From contig CAMPKP010000022.1 of NCBI GenBank assembly GCA_946887295.1, positions 1 through 31,140 on the forward strand: a stretch of DNA of 31,140 nucleotides, read 5' to 3'. The notes under the pieces were generated by a model. It saw nothing but the letters and a program-made list of their open reading frames with translations, was not told the origin of the DNA and made no database searches. Below, piece after piece: positions 24,326 to 31,140 of this stretch. How positions within the stretch are numbered: position 1 is the first letter of the stretch; every line of letters starts with the position of its first letter. Origin of the DNA: an uncultured Gemmatimonadota bacterium. Lineage in GTDB: Bacteria > Gemmatimonadota > Gemmatimonadetes > Gemmatimonadales > GWC2-71-9. The translations under genes were made by a program, and so were the position numbers.

Positions 24326-25120
24326 ATGCCGGAGACCCCGCGCGCCCAGCTGATCCACATCGACGTGGACCGCCGGCTGGGCCACGAATGGGACGAGTGG
24401 GACGGCCGGCCGCTGCCGAATCGCGGCGACTACGATTCCTCGCCCACGCTCTTCTTCGGATGGTCCGCGGCCGCCCTGGCCGTCGCGCTCACCATCGGAG
24501 CCCTCGGGCTCTACCTGCTGGGCCCCCGCCTCGCCCTGTTGCACCCTCTGATTCCCCCGGTCCTCTGGTCCGGTCTCGCGATCGCGGCCGCCGTCCTGTG
24601 GGGGTGGTGGGCGGTACTCTTCCTTTCATATGGAACGGGTCGCGCGCTCCTGCCGGAGCGGCTCGCCGAGCGGGGCCCGCTCCTGCGGCTGATGCGCCTC
24701 ACCTCGCGGACCGCGGAGCGGTTCGGCCGGCGGGACTGGGTCGAGAACGCCGCGGTGAAGGTCTACAACGCCCTGGCACTCCTCCGCGGACGGAAGGTGG
24801 GTACCGGCGAGCTGCTGCTGCTCATTCCCCGCTGCCTGTCCAAGGAGACGCTCGACGGCGTGCTGGGCATCGCCGGCAGGTACGGCGTACCGGTCTTCGT
24901 GGCGACGAGAGGGCAGCTGGCGCGGCGGGTCATTCGCGAGCGCCGGCCCCGTGCGGTGGTGGCCGTCGCCTGCGAGCGCGACATGGTGAGCGGGCTGCAC
25001 GACGTGGCGGGCAAGGTGCCGGTGCTGGGGCTCACCATGACGCTGCCCTCCGGGCCCTGCAAGGACGCGCTGCTCGATCTGGACAAGCTGGAGAGCTGGG
25101 TGAGGGCGTATGTAGTGTGA
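24326..25120 (+). CDS. DUF116 membrane protein
   Basis: The 264-residue protein has two N-terminal membrane helices (about 42-67 and 78-102) and a cytoplasmic C-terminal domain with the DUF116 pattern: LLLLIPRCLSKET (about 168-180), a Rossmann-like stretch, VAVACERDMVSG (about 213-224) and LPSGPCKDA. DUF116 function is unknown; its conserved cysteines suggest metal or cluster binding. Here Cys remains in PRCL, VACE and GPCK, but the usual extra cysteines after PRCL are absent (SKETLDG). The N-terminus carries an acidic/His segment (HIDVDRRLGHEWDEWDG). It is divergent from the FAD oxidase and ends before a large palindrome. Confidence 0.82.
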   Translation: MPETPRAQLIHIDVDRRLGHEWDEWDGRPLPNRGDYDSSPTLFFGWSAAALAVALTIGALGLYLLGPRLALLHPLIPPVLWSGLAIAAAVLWGWWAVLFLSYGTGRALLPERLAERGPLLRLMRLTSRTAERFGRRDWVENAAVKVYNALALLRGRKVGTGELLLLIPRCLSKETLDGVLGIAGRYGVPVFVATRGQLARRVIRERRPRAVVAVACERDMVSGLHDVAGKVPVLGLTMTLPSGPCKDALLDLDKLESWVRAYVV

Positions 25121-25134
25121 GGTATCCCCGTCAT

Positions 25135-25186
25135 CCCGAGCACGGCAAAGGGACCATGTCCGCATGGTCCCTTTGCCGTGCTCGGG
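25135..25186. repeat. Large inverted repeat, REP-like, between convergent genes
   Basis: Two perfectly complementary 24-base arms (25135-25158 and 25163-25186) flank the loop TCCG. The inner arm contains AAAGGGACCATG, matching the GGGACCAT core of the palindrome at 12337-12368, and both are entered by a C(C/T)GAGC motif. It lies 14 bases after the DUF116 stop and nine bases before the stop of the next, convergent gene, so it could terminate both. Confidence 0.88.
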
Positions 25187-25194
25187 CGCCACAC

Positions 25195-25752
25195 CTACTC
25201 CGCGCCCGTGTCCTCGACCGGCTCCTCTGCAGGCGCCTGCGGCGCGTCCTGCCGGCCCGGGGCCGGCGCCGGCTGCTCCGCGGAAGGCGGCGGCGGACCG
25301 CCGTGCCGCTTCAGCAGCGCCTGTAACACCTCCTGGACCTTCACCGCCGTCGGATGGGTCCGTGGCACCTGGCGCTCGAGCTCGCGCTCGGGGAGGGAAG
25401 GGTCCGCGAGGGGACGGTAGAGAGTCTCCACGGTGAGCACCGTGTTGCCCGGCCGACCCGGATCGGCCCAGGCTCGCAGACGGACGACGCCGGTGCCGAT
25501 CGGACGCCGGCTGGTCGGCCGGCCGGTCGCGGAATCGAGCCAGGCCGTCTCCATGTAGCCGTCGCGCAGCCGCACCCGGCTCAGCGTGATCGTGTCGGCC
25601 TGCAGCGCCTCGGCGAGCCGGCGGGTCGCCTCGATCGGCCGGAGTCGGATCTCGACGCCGGCGGCTTCGGGATACGGGGTGATCGCCGGCCGCGTGGTGT
25701 TGGGACGGCAGGCCAGGAGCGCGGCGAAGGTGAGCCAGGCGCGCGATGTCAC
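25195..25752 (-). CDS. Lipoprotein of unknown function
   Basis: The 185-residue product begins with a short lipoprotein signal (ALLAC, Cys15). A beta-rich core follows (VEIRLRPIEATRRLAEALQAD, then RLRDGYMETAWLDSATG), and the C-terminal 40 residues are Pro/Glu/Ala-rich and probably unstructured. I do not recognise the family. The start is GTG at 25752, three bases after the DUF2231 stop, so it is the second gene of that pair. It ends at the large palindrome. A cell-envelope location is inferred from the signal only. Confidence 0.75.
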   Translation of the reverse strand: MTSRAWLTFAALLACRPNTTRPAITPYPEAAGVEIRLRPIEATRRLAEALQADTITLSRVRLRDGYMETAWLDSATGRPTSRRPIGTGVVRLRAWADPGRPGNTVLTVETLYRPLADPSLPERELERQVPRTHPTAVKVQEVLQALLKRHGGPPPPSAEQPAPAPGRQDAPQAPAEEPVEDTGAE

Positions 25753-25755
25753 CGG

Positions 25756-26415
25756 CTAGTGCTCGTGCTCGGGCGTGCCGGCCGGATGGCTGTGCGCGGC
25801 CGGCGGCTTGGGCTCATGACTGTGGGGTGGCGTGCCGGGGGGGTCCACGTGGTCGCTGCCCGCGGGGGCCGCGACCGAGTCGCCATGCTCCTCGCCGCCA
25901 TGCTCCTCGTCTCCATGCTCCTCGCCGGCAGCGTGCTCGTGGCCCTCCGCGCGGCTCCGAAGCTCGGACGTGAGCACGTCGGTGGGGATGCCGGCCGCGT
26001 GATCGAACACCAGCCGCCCGCCGTACATCGCCGTCGCGACCAGGACCCCGACGCCTCCCAGCATCACGGCGAGCGCGATCGCCCGCTCCGACGTTCCCAT
26101 CCGCTTCTCCCGCCAGATCCGCCACACGGCCAGGACGCCGAAGATCCCCAGGGTGACGAAGGCCAGCAGCTCGTGGGTCTCCATCACCCGGTGCACCGCC
26201 TCGCCGTGGGCGATGTGCTCCTCCGCCTGCAGTCCCGAGAGCACCGCCGCGGCTCCTCCGATCGCGCCGGCGACGAGGGTCCAGAAGGAGGCTTGTCTGA
26301 AACCTTCCCGGCGCGTGGCCAGCCCCAGCAGCTCGAAGAGCGCCGCCATCAGCAGCAGCGCGGCGGGGAGATCGTTGAGGGCGGCGTGCAGGCGCGGCCA
26401 GTCGTAACCGAACAT
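25756..26415 (-). CDS. DUF2231 membrane protein with His/Glu-rich tail
   Basis: The 219-residue protein has about four membrane helices in residues 10-135 with the DUF2231 pattern: an early LHAALNDLPAAL, a loop with EEHIAHGEAVHRVMETHE, and a last helix ending MYGGRLVFDHAAG. The His residues in the loops could bind heme or metal. After residue 150 comes a tail of about 65 residues very rich in His, Glu and Gly, with repeated EEHG units and an ending PEHEH, likely a metal-binding or buffering segment. The ATG has GAGGAG four bases upstream. It precedes a lipoprotein gene by three bases. The biochemical function of DUF2231 is not established to my knowledge. Confidence 0.85.
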   Translation of the reverse strand: MFGYDWPRLHAALNDLPAALLLMAALFELLGLATRREGFRQASFWTLVAGAIGGAAAVLSGLQAEEHIAHGEAVHRVMETHELLAFVTLGIFGVLAVWRIWREKRMGTSERAIALAVMLGGVGVLVATAMYGGRLVFDHAAGIPTDVLTSELRSRAEGHEHAAGEEHGDEEHGGEEHGDSVAAPAGSDHVDPPGTPPHSHEPKPPAAHSHPAGTPEHEH

Positions 26416-26462
26416 CGGGCTCCTCGGAGGCCTGGGTCGGAAGGCTGTGGCGGATCGGTGGC

Positions 26463-26603
26463 GTAATCATAAAACCCCCGCCCGGACTTCCGGCCGTACC
26501 TGCCGGCCGTCACCATGCGCCGGAGCAGCGGGGGAGGGGCGTATCGCGGCTCCCGGTACTCCTCGAGCATGATCTCCGCGGTTCGGACGGTGGTGGCGAG
26601 CCC
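26463..26603 (-). pseudogene. Remnant of 3-hydroxyacyl-CoA dehydrogenase, C-terminal end only
   Basis: On the minus strand, one frame reads GLATTVRTAEIMLEEY and then YREPRYAPPPLLRRMVTAG followed by GRKSGRGFYDY. This is the highly characteristic C-terminus of 3-hydroxyacyl-CoA (3-hydroxybutyryl-CoA) dehydrogenases, where PPLL-x2-MV-x-AG and GRK-x-GRGFY are nearly invariant. The NAD-binding and most of the C-terminal domain are missing: upstream lies the 3' end of another gene in a different frame. The frame runs on past the normal end into the DUF2231 gene. About 47 residues remain, so it cannot be a working enzyme. A thiolase of the same pathway type lies three genes upstream. Confidence 0.75.
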
Positions 26604-26614
26604 ACGAGCGGGGC

Positions 26615-27442
26615 TCAGGACTTCAGCGCCTTTCGCACTTCGCTGAGGAGATCCAGCAGTCTCGGCGGGGTGGGCGGCAGCAGGCGCTCGGCCCGGTTGC
26701 CGTGCTCCAGGTGGTCCAGCGCCCGCTCCAGGCCGAGCTGGATCCTGGCGACGACCGGGCCGTAGCGGCGGAGGACGAGGTACCCGAGGCCGAGCGCAAG
26801 CGGAAGCGGCACCAGCGCGATGGGGAGCACGGCGCCGACGGTGGCCAGGATACCGGTGCCGACCGCGCCGGCCGAGGCCAATGCCGCGCTCCCCCCGACC
26901 GATTCGCCCCTCGCCTTTCTGGCCGTGGCCGTGAGGGCCACGTTGCAGTAGCCCGGCTCCAGGTCCAGCACGGTGCAGCTGACCGTGTCCGCCTTCGCGA
27001 GCATCATCGGCCGCCGGCTGCCTCCCGCGGCGCCGACGGCGCGGCGGTATGCCGCCTGGAACCCGCCGGTCGGCTCCCAGATGATCCGGCCGGGCTGATG
27101 CCGCAGCACCGAGAACAACTCGTGCTTGTCCATCCAGGCGATCAGCGTGGCCTCGATCTGCTCGCGCTCGCCGCGCACCACCCGCTGCGCCGCGATCGCC
27201 GCGGGTCCGACGGCTCGCGAGAGGAACCCGCCGGGCCCCGCCTCGGTGATCCGGGTCCGCTCCTCGAGCAGCGCCTGCTGGAGATAGCGGCCCGGGATCC
27301 CCACCTCGCGTCCCAGTGCCAGGACCTGGTCGGAGGTCAGTCCCTCGCCGATCTCCCGCTCCGCGGTCTGAAGCTCGGCGGCCCGCTGGATGATGCGCTC
27401 GAGCGCGGCCCGGTCGATCGGAGCGGGGGTGCCTTCGGACAT
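26615..27442 (-). CDS. Membrane protein of unknown function
   Basis: The 275-residue protein starts with a helical region (10-60) containing LTSDQVLALGREVGIPGRYLQQAL, a small helical module I have seen at the N-terminus of uncharacterised proteins. A mixed region follows, and then a membrane hairpin (about 184-226) before a basic, helical C-terminus (LLPPTPPRLLDLLSEVRKALKS). No catalytic motif is evident. The ATG follows the slipin stop after one base, so the two are very likely translated together, and it may be a partner of the slipin in the membrane. I do not recognise the family. Confidence 0.78.
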   Translation of the reverse strand: MSEGTPAPIDRAALERIIQRAAELQTAEREIGEGLTSDQVLALGREVGIPGRYLQQALLEERTRITEAGPGGFLSRAVGPAAIAAQRVVRGEREQIEATLIAWMDKHELFSVLRHQPGRIIWEPTGGFQAAYRRAVGAAGGSRRPMMLAKADTVSCTVLDLEPGYCNVALTATARKARGESVGGSAALASAGAVGTGILATVGAVLPIALVPLPLALGLGYLVLRRYGPVVARIQLGLERALDHLEHGNRAERLLPPTPPRLLDLLSEVRKALKS

Positions 27443-27443
27443 G

Positions 27444-28301
27444 CTAGTCCTTCGTGGGTGCGCGTGCCGCTTCGATCCGAAGCTGCGACATCAGGTTGGA
27501 GAGGTCACCCGCGCTGAGGGCCGGGGCCTCGGATTCGGCCTTCTCCGCCTGCTCCGCGGCCTGTCCAGCCCGAAGGAAGGGCCGGAACATCTCGATGGGG
27601 ATGGGAAAGATGGTGGTCGAGTTATTCTCGGCCGCGATCTCGGTGACCGTCTGAAGGTAGCGGAGCTGCAGCGACGTGGGCTCCGTCGCCAGGGTCCGTG
27701 CCGCCTCGGCGAGGGTCTGCGACGCCTGCAGCTCGCCCTGCGCGGCGATCACCTTGGCGCGGCGCTCCCTCTCGGCCTCGGCCTGGCGCGCCATGGCGCG
27801 CTTCATCTGATCGGGGAGGTCGACGTCCTTGACCTCGACCGCGGAGACCTCGATTCCCCAGGCCTCGGTCCGCTCGTCGATGATCTTCTTGAGGACGGCG
27901 TTGATCTTCTCCCGGTCGGAGAGCAGCTCGTCGAGCTCCACCTCACCGAGCACCGAGCGCAGCGTGGTCTGGGCCAGCTGGCTGGTGGCGTAGAGGTAAT
28001 CCTCGATCTCGATCACCGCCTTGGCCGGGTCGCTGACCCGCATGTAGAGGACCGCATTCACCTTGACCGAGACGTTGTCGCGGGTGATCACGTCCTGCGG
28101 CGGAATGTCGAGCGCCACGATCCGAAGCGACACGCGCTTCTGGTTCGCGAACCCGGCGGGAAGGAAGATCACTCCGGGCCCCTTGGTACCCCAGAACCGG
28201 CCGAGGAAAAAGGTCACGCCGCGCTCGTACTGCCGGAGGATCCGGAGGCTGAGGAACGAGTAGACCACCGCGACCGCGAGACCGCCTACCAGGATTTCCA
28301 T
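27444..28301 (-). CDS. Slipin (stomatin/prohibitin SPFH-family) membrane protein
   Basis: The 285-residue protein has an N-terminal membrane segment (about 3-20), then an SPFH/Band 7 domain with [14 protein letters not shown] (25-38), [10 protein letters not shown] (40-49), and [21 protein letters not shown] coiled coil rich in Ala/Glu/Arg follows (about 165-215), and a C-terminal segment with [12 protein letters not shown]. These features are those of slipins, which form oligomeric scaffolds in membranes and are often paired with NfeD proteases. No NfeD gene is adjacent; instead a thiolase precedes it by four bases and an unknown membrane protein follows after one base. The C-terminal 40 residues are variable. 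Confidence 0.93.
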   Translation of the reverse strand: MEILVGGLAVAVVYSFLSLRILRQYERGVTFFLGRFWGTKGPGVIFLPAGFANQKRVSLRIVALDIPPQDVITRDNVSVKVNAVLYMRVSDPAKAVIEIEDYLYATSQLAQTTLRSVLGEVELDELLSDREKINAVLKKIIDERTEAWGIEVSAVEVKDVDLPDQMKRAMARQAEAERERRAKVIAAQGELQASQTLAEAARTLATEPTSLQLRYLQTVTEIAAENNSTTIFPIPIEMFRPFLRAGQAAEQAEKAESEAPALSAGDLSNLMSQLRIEAARAPTKD

Positions 28302-28305
28302 ACGA

Positions 28306-29511
28306 TCAGATCGCCTCCACGATTACCGCCATCCCCTGGCCGCCCCCGATGCACGCCGCACCGAGGCCGTACCGGCCGCCGCGACGCCGGAGCGCGTGGA
28401 GAAGATGGAGGGTGATCCGCGCGCCGCTCGCGCCGAGGGGGTGCCCCAGGGCCACGGCGCCGCCGTCCACGTTGGTGCGCTCGCGATCCAGTCCCAGCTC
28501 CTGCTCCACCGCCAGGTACTGCGCCGCGAACGCCTCGTTCACTTCGACGAGGTCCATGTCCCCGAGCGTGAGACCCGCCCGCTCCAGCGCCCGGCGGGAC
28601 GCGGGCGCCGGCCCGATGCCCATGACCCTCGGGTCCACGCCGACCGCGGCCCAGGCCACCAGCCTGCCGATCGGCGCGAGCTTCCGCTCGACGGCGAATC
28701 CCTCGCTGGCGAGGACCAGCGCCGCGGCACCGTCGCAGATTCCCGAGGCGTTGCCCGCGGTCACCACGCCGTCCTTGCGGAAGTAGGGCGGCAGCTTGGC
28801 CAGACCCTCGGGTGTCGTGTCGGGCCGGATGTGCTCGTCCGCGACCCACGCCCTCTGCTCGCGCGTCTTCCTGTCCTGGAGCATTACCGGCACGACTTCG
28901 TCGCGGTAGTCGCCCCTGGACCAGGCATCGCGGGCGCGGGCCTGACTGAGCGCGGCGTAGCAATCCACCGCCTCCCGTCCCACCGCATACTCCGCGGCGA
29001 GGTTCTCCGCGGTCTCGGCCATCGAGAGACCACAGTAGGCATCGCGCACCGCCTCCCAGAGGCTGTCCTCGAGCGGCGGGGGCGTTCCGAGCCGGAGCCC
29101 CCACCGCGCGCCGCGCACCACGTGGGGGGCCTGGCTCATGCTCTCGGTGCCGCCGGCGAGGACCACCCGGGACTCTCCGAGGAGGATCTGCTGTCCCGCC
29201 TGCGCCACGGCCTCGAACCCGGAGCCGCAGAGCCGGTTCACCGTCACCGCGGGGGTCTGGACCGGGAGCCCGGCGCGGAGCCCCACGTGCCGGGCGAGAT
29301 AGGGAGCGTCGGCGGAGGTCTGGAGCACGTTGCCGAAGATCACGTGGTCCACGTCGGCCGGAGCGACCCCGGCCCTCGTCAGGGCCTCGGCGCCCGCCAT
29401 GGATCCCAGGTCGGTCGCCGAGTGGTCCTTGAGCGATCCGCCGAAGGCCCCGAAGCCGGTGCGGACTCCGGAGAGGAAGACGATACCGGGCACGCGACCC
29501 GCGGGGCTCAT
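28306..29511 (-). CDS. Acetyl-CoA C-acetyltransferase / thiolase
   Basis: The 401-residue enzyme has all thiolase active-site elements: the nucleophile Cys in [10 protein letters not shown] (about C95), EVNEAFAAQ (about 324-332), [10 protein letters not shown] with the catalytic His (about 354-363), and the second Cys in [11 protein letters not shown] near the C-terminus. Length and motifs fit the degradative or biosynthetic thiolase family, which cleaves or forms 3-ketoacyl-CoA. Chain-length preference cannot be told. The ATG has no good Shine-Dalgarno; a promoter is suggested at 29559-29587. It leads a run with slipin and an unknown membrane protein. The dehydrogenase remnant downstream suggests that a beta-oxidation or butyrate-type pair once existed here. 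Confidence 0.95.
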   Translation of the reverse strand: MSPAGRVPGIVFLSGVRTGFGAFGGSLKDHSATDLGSMAGAEALTRAGVAPADVDHVIFGNVLQTSADAPYLARHVGLRAGLPVQTPAVTVNRLCGSGFEAVAQAGQQILLGESRVVLAGGTESMSQAPHVVRGARWGLRLGTPPPLEDSLWEAVRDAYCGLSMAETAENLAAEYAVGREAVDCYAALSQARARDAWSRGDYRDEVVPVMLQDRKTREQRAWVADEHIRPDTTPEGLAKLPPYFRKDGVVTAGNASGICDGAAALVLASEGFAVERKLAPIGRLVAWAAVGVDPRVMGIGPAPASRRALERAGLTLGDMDLVEVNEAFAAQYLAVEQELGLDRERTNVDGGAVALGHPLGASGARITLHLLHALRRRGGRYGLGAACIGGGQGMAVIVEAI

Positions 29512-29558
29512 GGCAGGGGGGTACGGGGGGAGAACGGGGCAGAGGACATCCTGATGGG

Positions 29559-29587
29559 AATATCGCCCTGCCCCGAAGCCACTTCAA
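29559..29587 (-). promoter_or_regulatory. Candidate promoter of the thiolase-slipin operon
   Basis: On the minus strand TTGAAG (29587-29582), a 17-base spacer and GATATT (29564-29559) lie between the glgC stop and the thiolase ATG. The inverted repeat GGGGCAG / CTGCCCC (29536-29542 with 29568-29574) spans the -10 and could form a glgC 3' hairpin or an operator. Confidence 0.35.
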
Positions 29588-29596
29588 GGAAATTCG

Positions 29597-30892
29597 TCAG
29601 ATCTCGCTGCCGCTCGGAATCACGGCGTTCTTGGGTACCACCACGATGCCGTCCCGGACGTGGAAGTTGGGCCCGTCGAAGTGGGGCGGCTTGCCTTCCG
29701 GGGTGATCCGCACCGAGTCGCCGATGCGGGCGTTCTTGTCCACGATGGCCCGCTCGATCCAGGCCCCCTGACCGATCCCGATCGGCGGCGCTCCCTCGGG
29801 CCGGGCCCGGTCGGGCGTCTCGTAGTAGTCGGCACCCATGATGAGCGAGTCGCGGATCGTCGAGCCCGACTCGATCCTGGCGCGGACCCCCACCAGCGAG
29901 TGCTCGATGACAGCGTCGTTGATGATGCAGCCGTCGGCGATGACCGATTGCTCGATCCGGCTCTTGATGATCTTGGTGCCGGGGAGATAGCGCGCGTGGG
30001 TGAAGATCGGGGAGGTGGGGTCGTAGAAGTTGAACTTGGGCAGGGGGGCGCAGAGGTCGAGATTGGCTTCGTAGAACGACCGGATCGTGCCGATGTCCTC
30101 CCAGTAGCCCTGGTACTGGAAGGCGTGCACCCGGTGACTCCCGATTATGCGGGGAATGACGTGCTTGCCGAAGTCCGCCTCGGTGCCGGCCAGCGCTTCG
30201 GCGAGCACCTCCCGGTCGAAGACGTAGATGCCCATGGATGCCGGCAGCGCCTCGGGATCCACCGGCTCCTGCAGCTCCTCGACGCGGCTCCAGTCCACCC
30301 GGAGCGAGGCCTGCACTTCGGGGTCGGACGGCTTCTCCACGAATCGGACGATCCGGCCGTCGGGCGCCATCCCCATGATCCCGAACGCGTGCGCCGCCTC
30401 GGGCCGGACCGGGGTGGTGGCGACCGTCACCTGGGCGCCGCTCGCCACGTGGCGCTCCAGCAGGAGCCGGAAGTTCATCCGGTAGAGCTGGTCCCCCGAG
30501 AGAATGAGAACCAGCTCGTGGGGGTAATCGGCGAGGTGGACCAGGTTCTGGCGCACGGCGTCGGCGGTGCCCTGGTACCACCGCTCGCTCTCGGTGCGCT
30601 GTTGCGCCGCCAGGATCTCGACGAAGCCGTGGGAGAAGCTGTCGAACCGGTAGCTCTCCTGGATATGGCGATGCAGGGAGCTGCTGTTGAACTGGGTGAG
30701 GAGGCAGATGCGCCGCAGGTCGGCGTTGAGGCAGTTGCTGATCGGGATGTCCACGATCCGGTACTTCCCGCCCAGCGGGACCGCGGGCTTGGCCCGGTCC
30801 TTGGTGAGCGGAAAGAGCCGGGTGCCGGCACCGCCGCCGAGGATGACGGCCAGGACGTCCTTCGGTCTGAGCGCCGTGCTCCAGGTGGTCAC
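29597..30892 (-). CDS. glgC: Glucose-1-phosphate adenylyltransferase
   Basis: The 431-residue enzyme makes ADP-glucose from ATP and glucose 1-phosphate, the first committed step of bacterial glycogen synthesis. It has the nucleotidyl-transfer loop GGGAGTRLFPLT (19-30) with KPAVPLGGKYRIVDIP (35-50), WYQGTADAV (106-114), the catalytic SGDQLYRM (132-139), the sugar-binding FVEKP (184-188), YWEDIGT (263-269), and a C-terminal left-handed beta-helix with hexapeptide-like strands (about 295-425). Length is normal. The start is GTG, three bases after the stop of the zinc-ribbon gene. No other glycogen gene is visible in the window. Confidence 0.96.
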   Translation of the reverse strand: MTTWSTALRPKDVLAVILGGGAGTRLFPLTKDRAKPAVPLGGKYRIVDIPISNCLNADLRRICLLTQFNSSSLHRHIQESYRFDSFSHGFVEILAAQQRTESERWYQGTADAVRQNLVHLADYPHELVLILSGDQLYRMNFRLLLERHVASGAQVTVATTPVRPEAAHAFGIMGMAPDGRIVRFVEKPSDPEVQASLRVDWSRVEELQEPVDPEALPASMGIYVFDREVLAEALAGTEADFGKHVIPRIIGSHRVHAFQYQGYWEDIGTIRSFYEANLDLCAPLPKFNFYDPTSPIFTHARYLPGTKIIKSRIEQSVIADGCIINDAVIEHSLVGVRARIESGSTIRDSLIMGADYYETPDRARPEGAPPIGIGQGAWIERAIVDKNARIGDSVRITPEGKPPHFDGPNFHVRDGIVVVPKNAVIPSGSEI

Positions 30893-30895
30893 ACG

Positions 30896-31140
30896 CTACC
30901 CCTCACCGACGGCCGCTCCACAGTTGACGCAGTGTCTCCATCCCGGCTCGATCTCGGTGCGGCACTCGGGGCAAAGCAGCTGCGTCTGGCTCTGCCCACA
31001 GTGGGGGCAGAAGTTGACGGGTCGGTGAAGGGGCAGTGAGCCGCCGCAATAGACGCACGACGGCCCCGTTTGCCCGGCGGGCAGCTCGTCGGGCTCGGGC
31101 AGATCGTCCGGCTCGGGCGGCTCGTCGGGCTCGGGCGGCT
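30896..31140 (-). CDS. Double zinc-ribbon protein, N-terminal part outside the window
   Basis: The last 81 codons of a minus-strand gene that enters from the right edge. The visible part begins with an acidic Pro-rich repeat (units of PEPDEL, PEPDDL, PEPDEP), then two zinc ribbons with CVYC / CPHC and CPEC / CVNC, and ends AAVGEG. Each ribbon has two CxxC knuckles about 13 residues apart, as in DZANK-type double zinc ribbons. The stop is three bases before the glgC GTG, so the two are probably co-transcribed. The missing N-terminus may hold the functional domain. Confidence 0.8.
   Translation of the reverse strand, partial: PPEPDEPPEPDDLPEPDELPAGQTGPSCVYCGGSLPLHRPVNFCPHCGQSQTQLLCPECRTEIEPGWRHCVNCGAAVGEG
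31081..31140. repeat. 18-base tandem repeat in the zinc-ribbon gene
   Basis: Three full 18-base units and part of a fourth, of the pattern GC(A/G)GCTCGTCGGGCTCGG with a few changes, encode the six-residue PEPD-type repeat on the minus strand. It continues to the window edge, so the copy number is unknown. Confidence 0.85.

Noticed and set aside
1..31140. CRISPR arrays, tRNA or rRNA genes, insertion sequences, phage integration sites
   Set aside because: No spaced direct repeats, no cloverleaf-like sequence and no transposase or integrase frame were found; the repeats present are a simple 7-base array, an 18-base coding repeat and two palindromes.

Overview
The window is GC-rich bacterial chromosome, densely coded on both strands, with lipoprotein signals, heme-binding and two-component proteins, but no rRNA, tRNA, insertion sequence, phage gene or CRISPR array that I can see. 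The gene mix (DUF2784, DUF116, DUF2231, ZU5-like lipoprotein, EF-G2-type factor, HD-GYP with TPRs) and start-proximal TAnnTTTG boxes like the -7 element of Bacteroidota suggest a member of the FCB group, most likely Gemmatimonadota. This assignment is inference; Myxococcota or another GC-rich phylum is possible.

Layout. (1) 1-4045, minus: a copper-efflux operon read from a TTGACA-N17-TATGAT promoter: CopZ-like chaperone, a 37-residue membrane peptide, CopA ATPase and a CsoR-type repressor, all joined by 4-base ATGA overlaps, then a diheme cytochrome c. (2) 4221-8279: a triple-GAF-like protein (plus) facing an SDR / Bfd-like [2Fe-2S] protein / GAF histidine kinase operon (minus). (3) 8305-12312, plus: ABC exporter and EF-G2-like GTPase, closed by a perfect palindrome. 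(4) 12737-17122, plus: ZU5-like lipoprotein, TPR-HD-GYP protein, DUF2784 membrane protein, oligopeptide-type binding lipoprotein. (5) 17146-17883, minus: a lipoprotein. (6) 18024-21744, minus: a four-gene operon of two ATP-grasp (D-Ala-D-Ala ligase superfamily) enzymes, a GNAT acetyltransferase and a lysine 2,3-aminomutase homologue. (7) 21911-25120: ThyX and an FAD-linked oxidase (minus), divergent from a DUF116 protein (plus) that ends at a second palindrome of the same type. (8) 25195-31140, minus: a lipoprotein and a DUF2231 protein with a His-rich tail; a remnant of 3-hydroxyacyl-CoA dehydrogenase; an unknown membrane protein, slipin and thiolase; GlgC; and a double zinc-ribbon protein cut by the window edge.

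The best candidate for an undescribed system is the operon at 18024-21744. Its parts could rearrange lysine to beta-lysine, acetylate an amine, and form one or two ATP-dependent amide bonds, giving an acetylated or peptidyl beta-amino-acid product. The second ligase has lost the usual S-x-D-K signature, which argues against a cell-wall D-Ala-D-Ala role. Other points worth attention are the start-proximal TAnnTTTG boxes (possible leaderless transcripts), the 37-residue cop peptide, the two related palindromes, and the truncated dehydrogenase.
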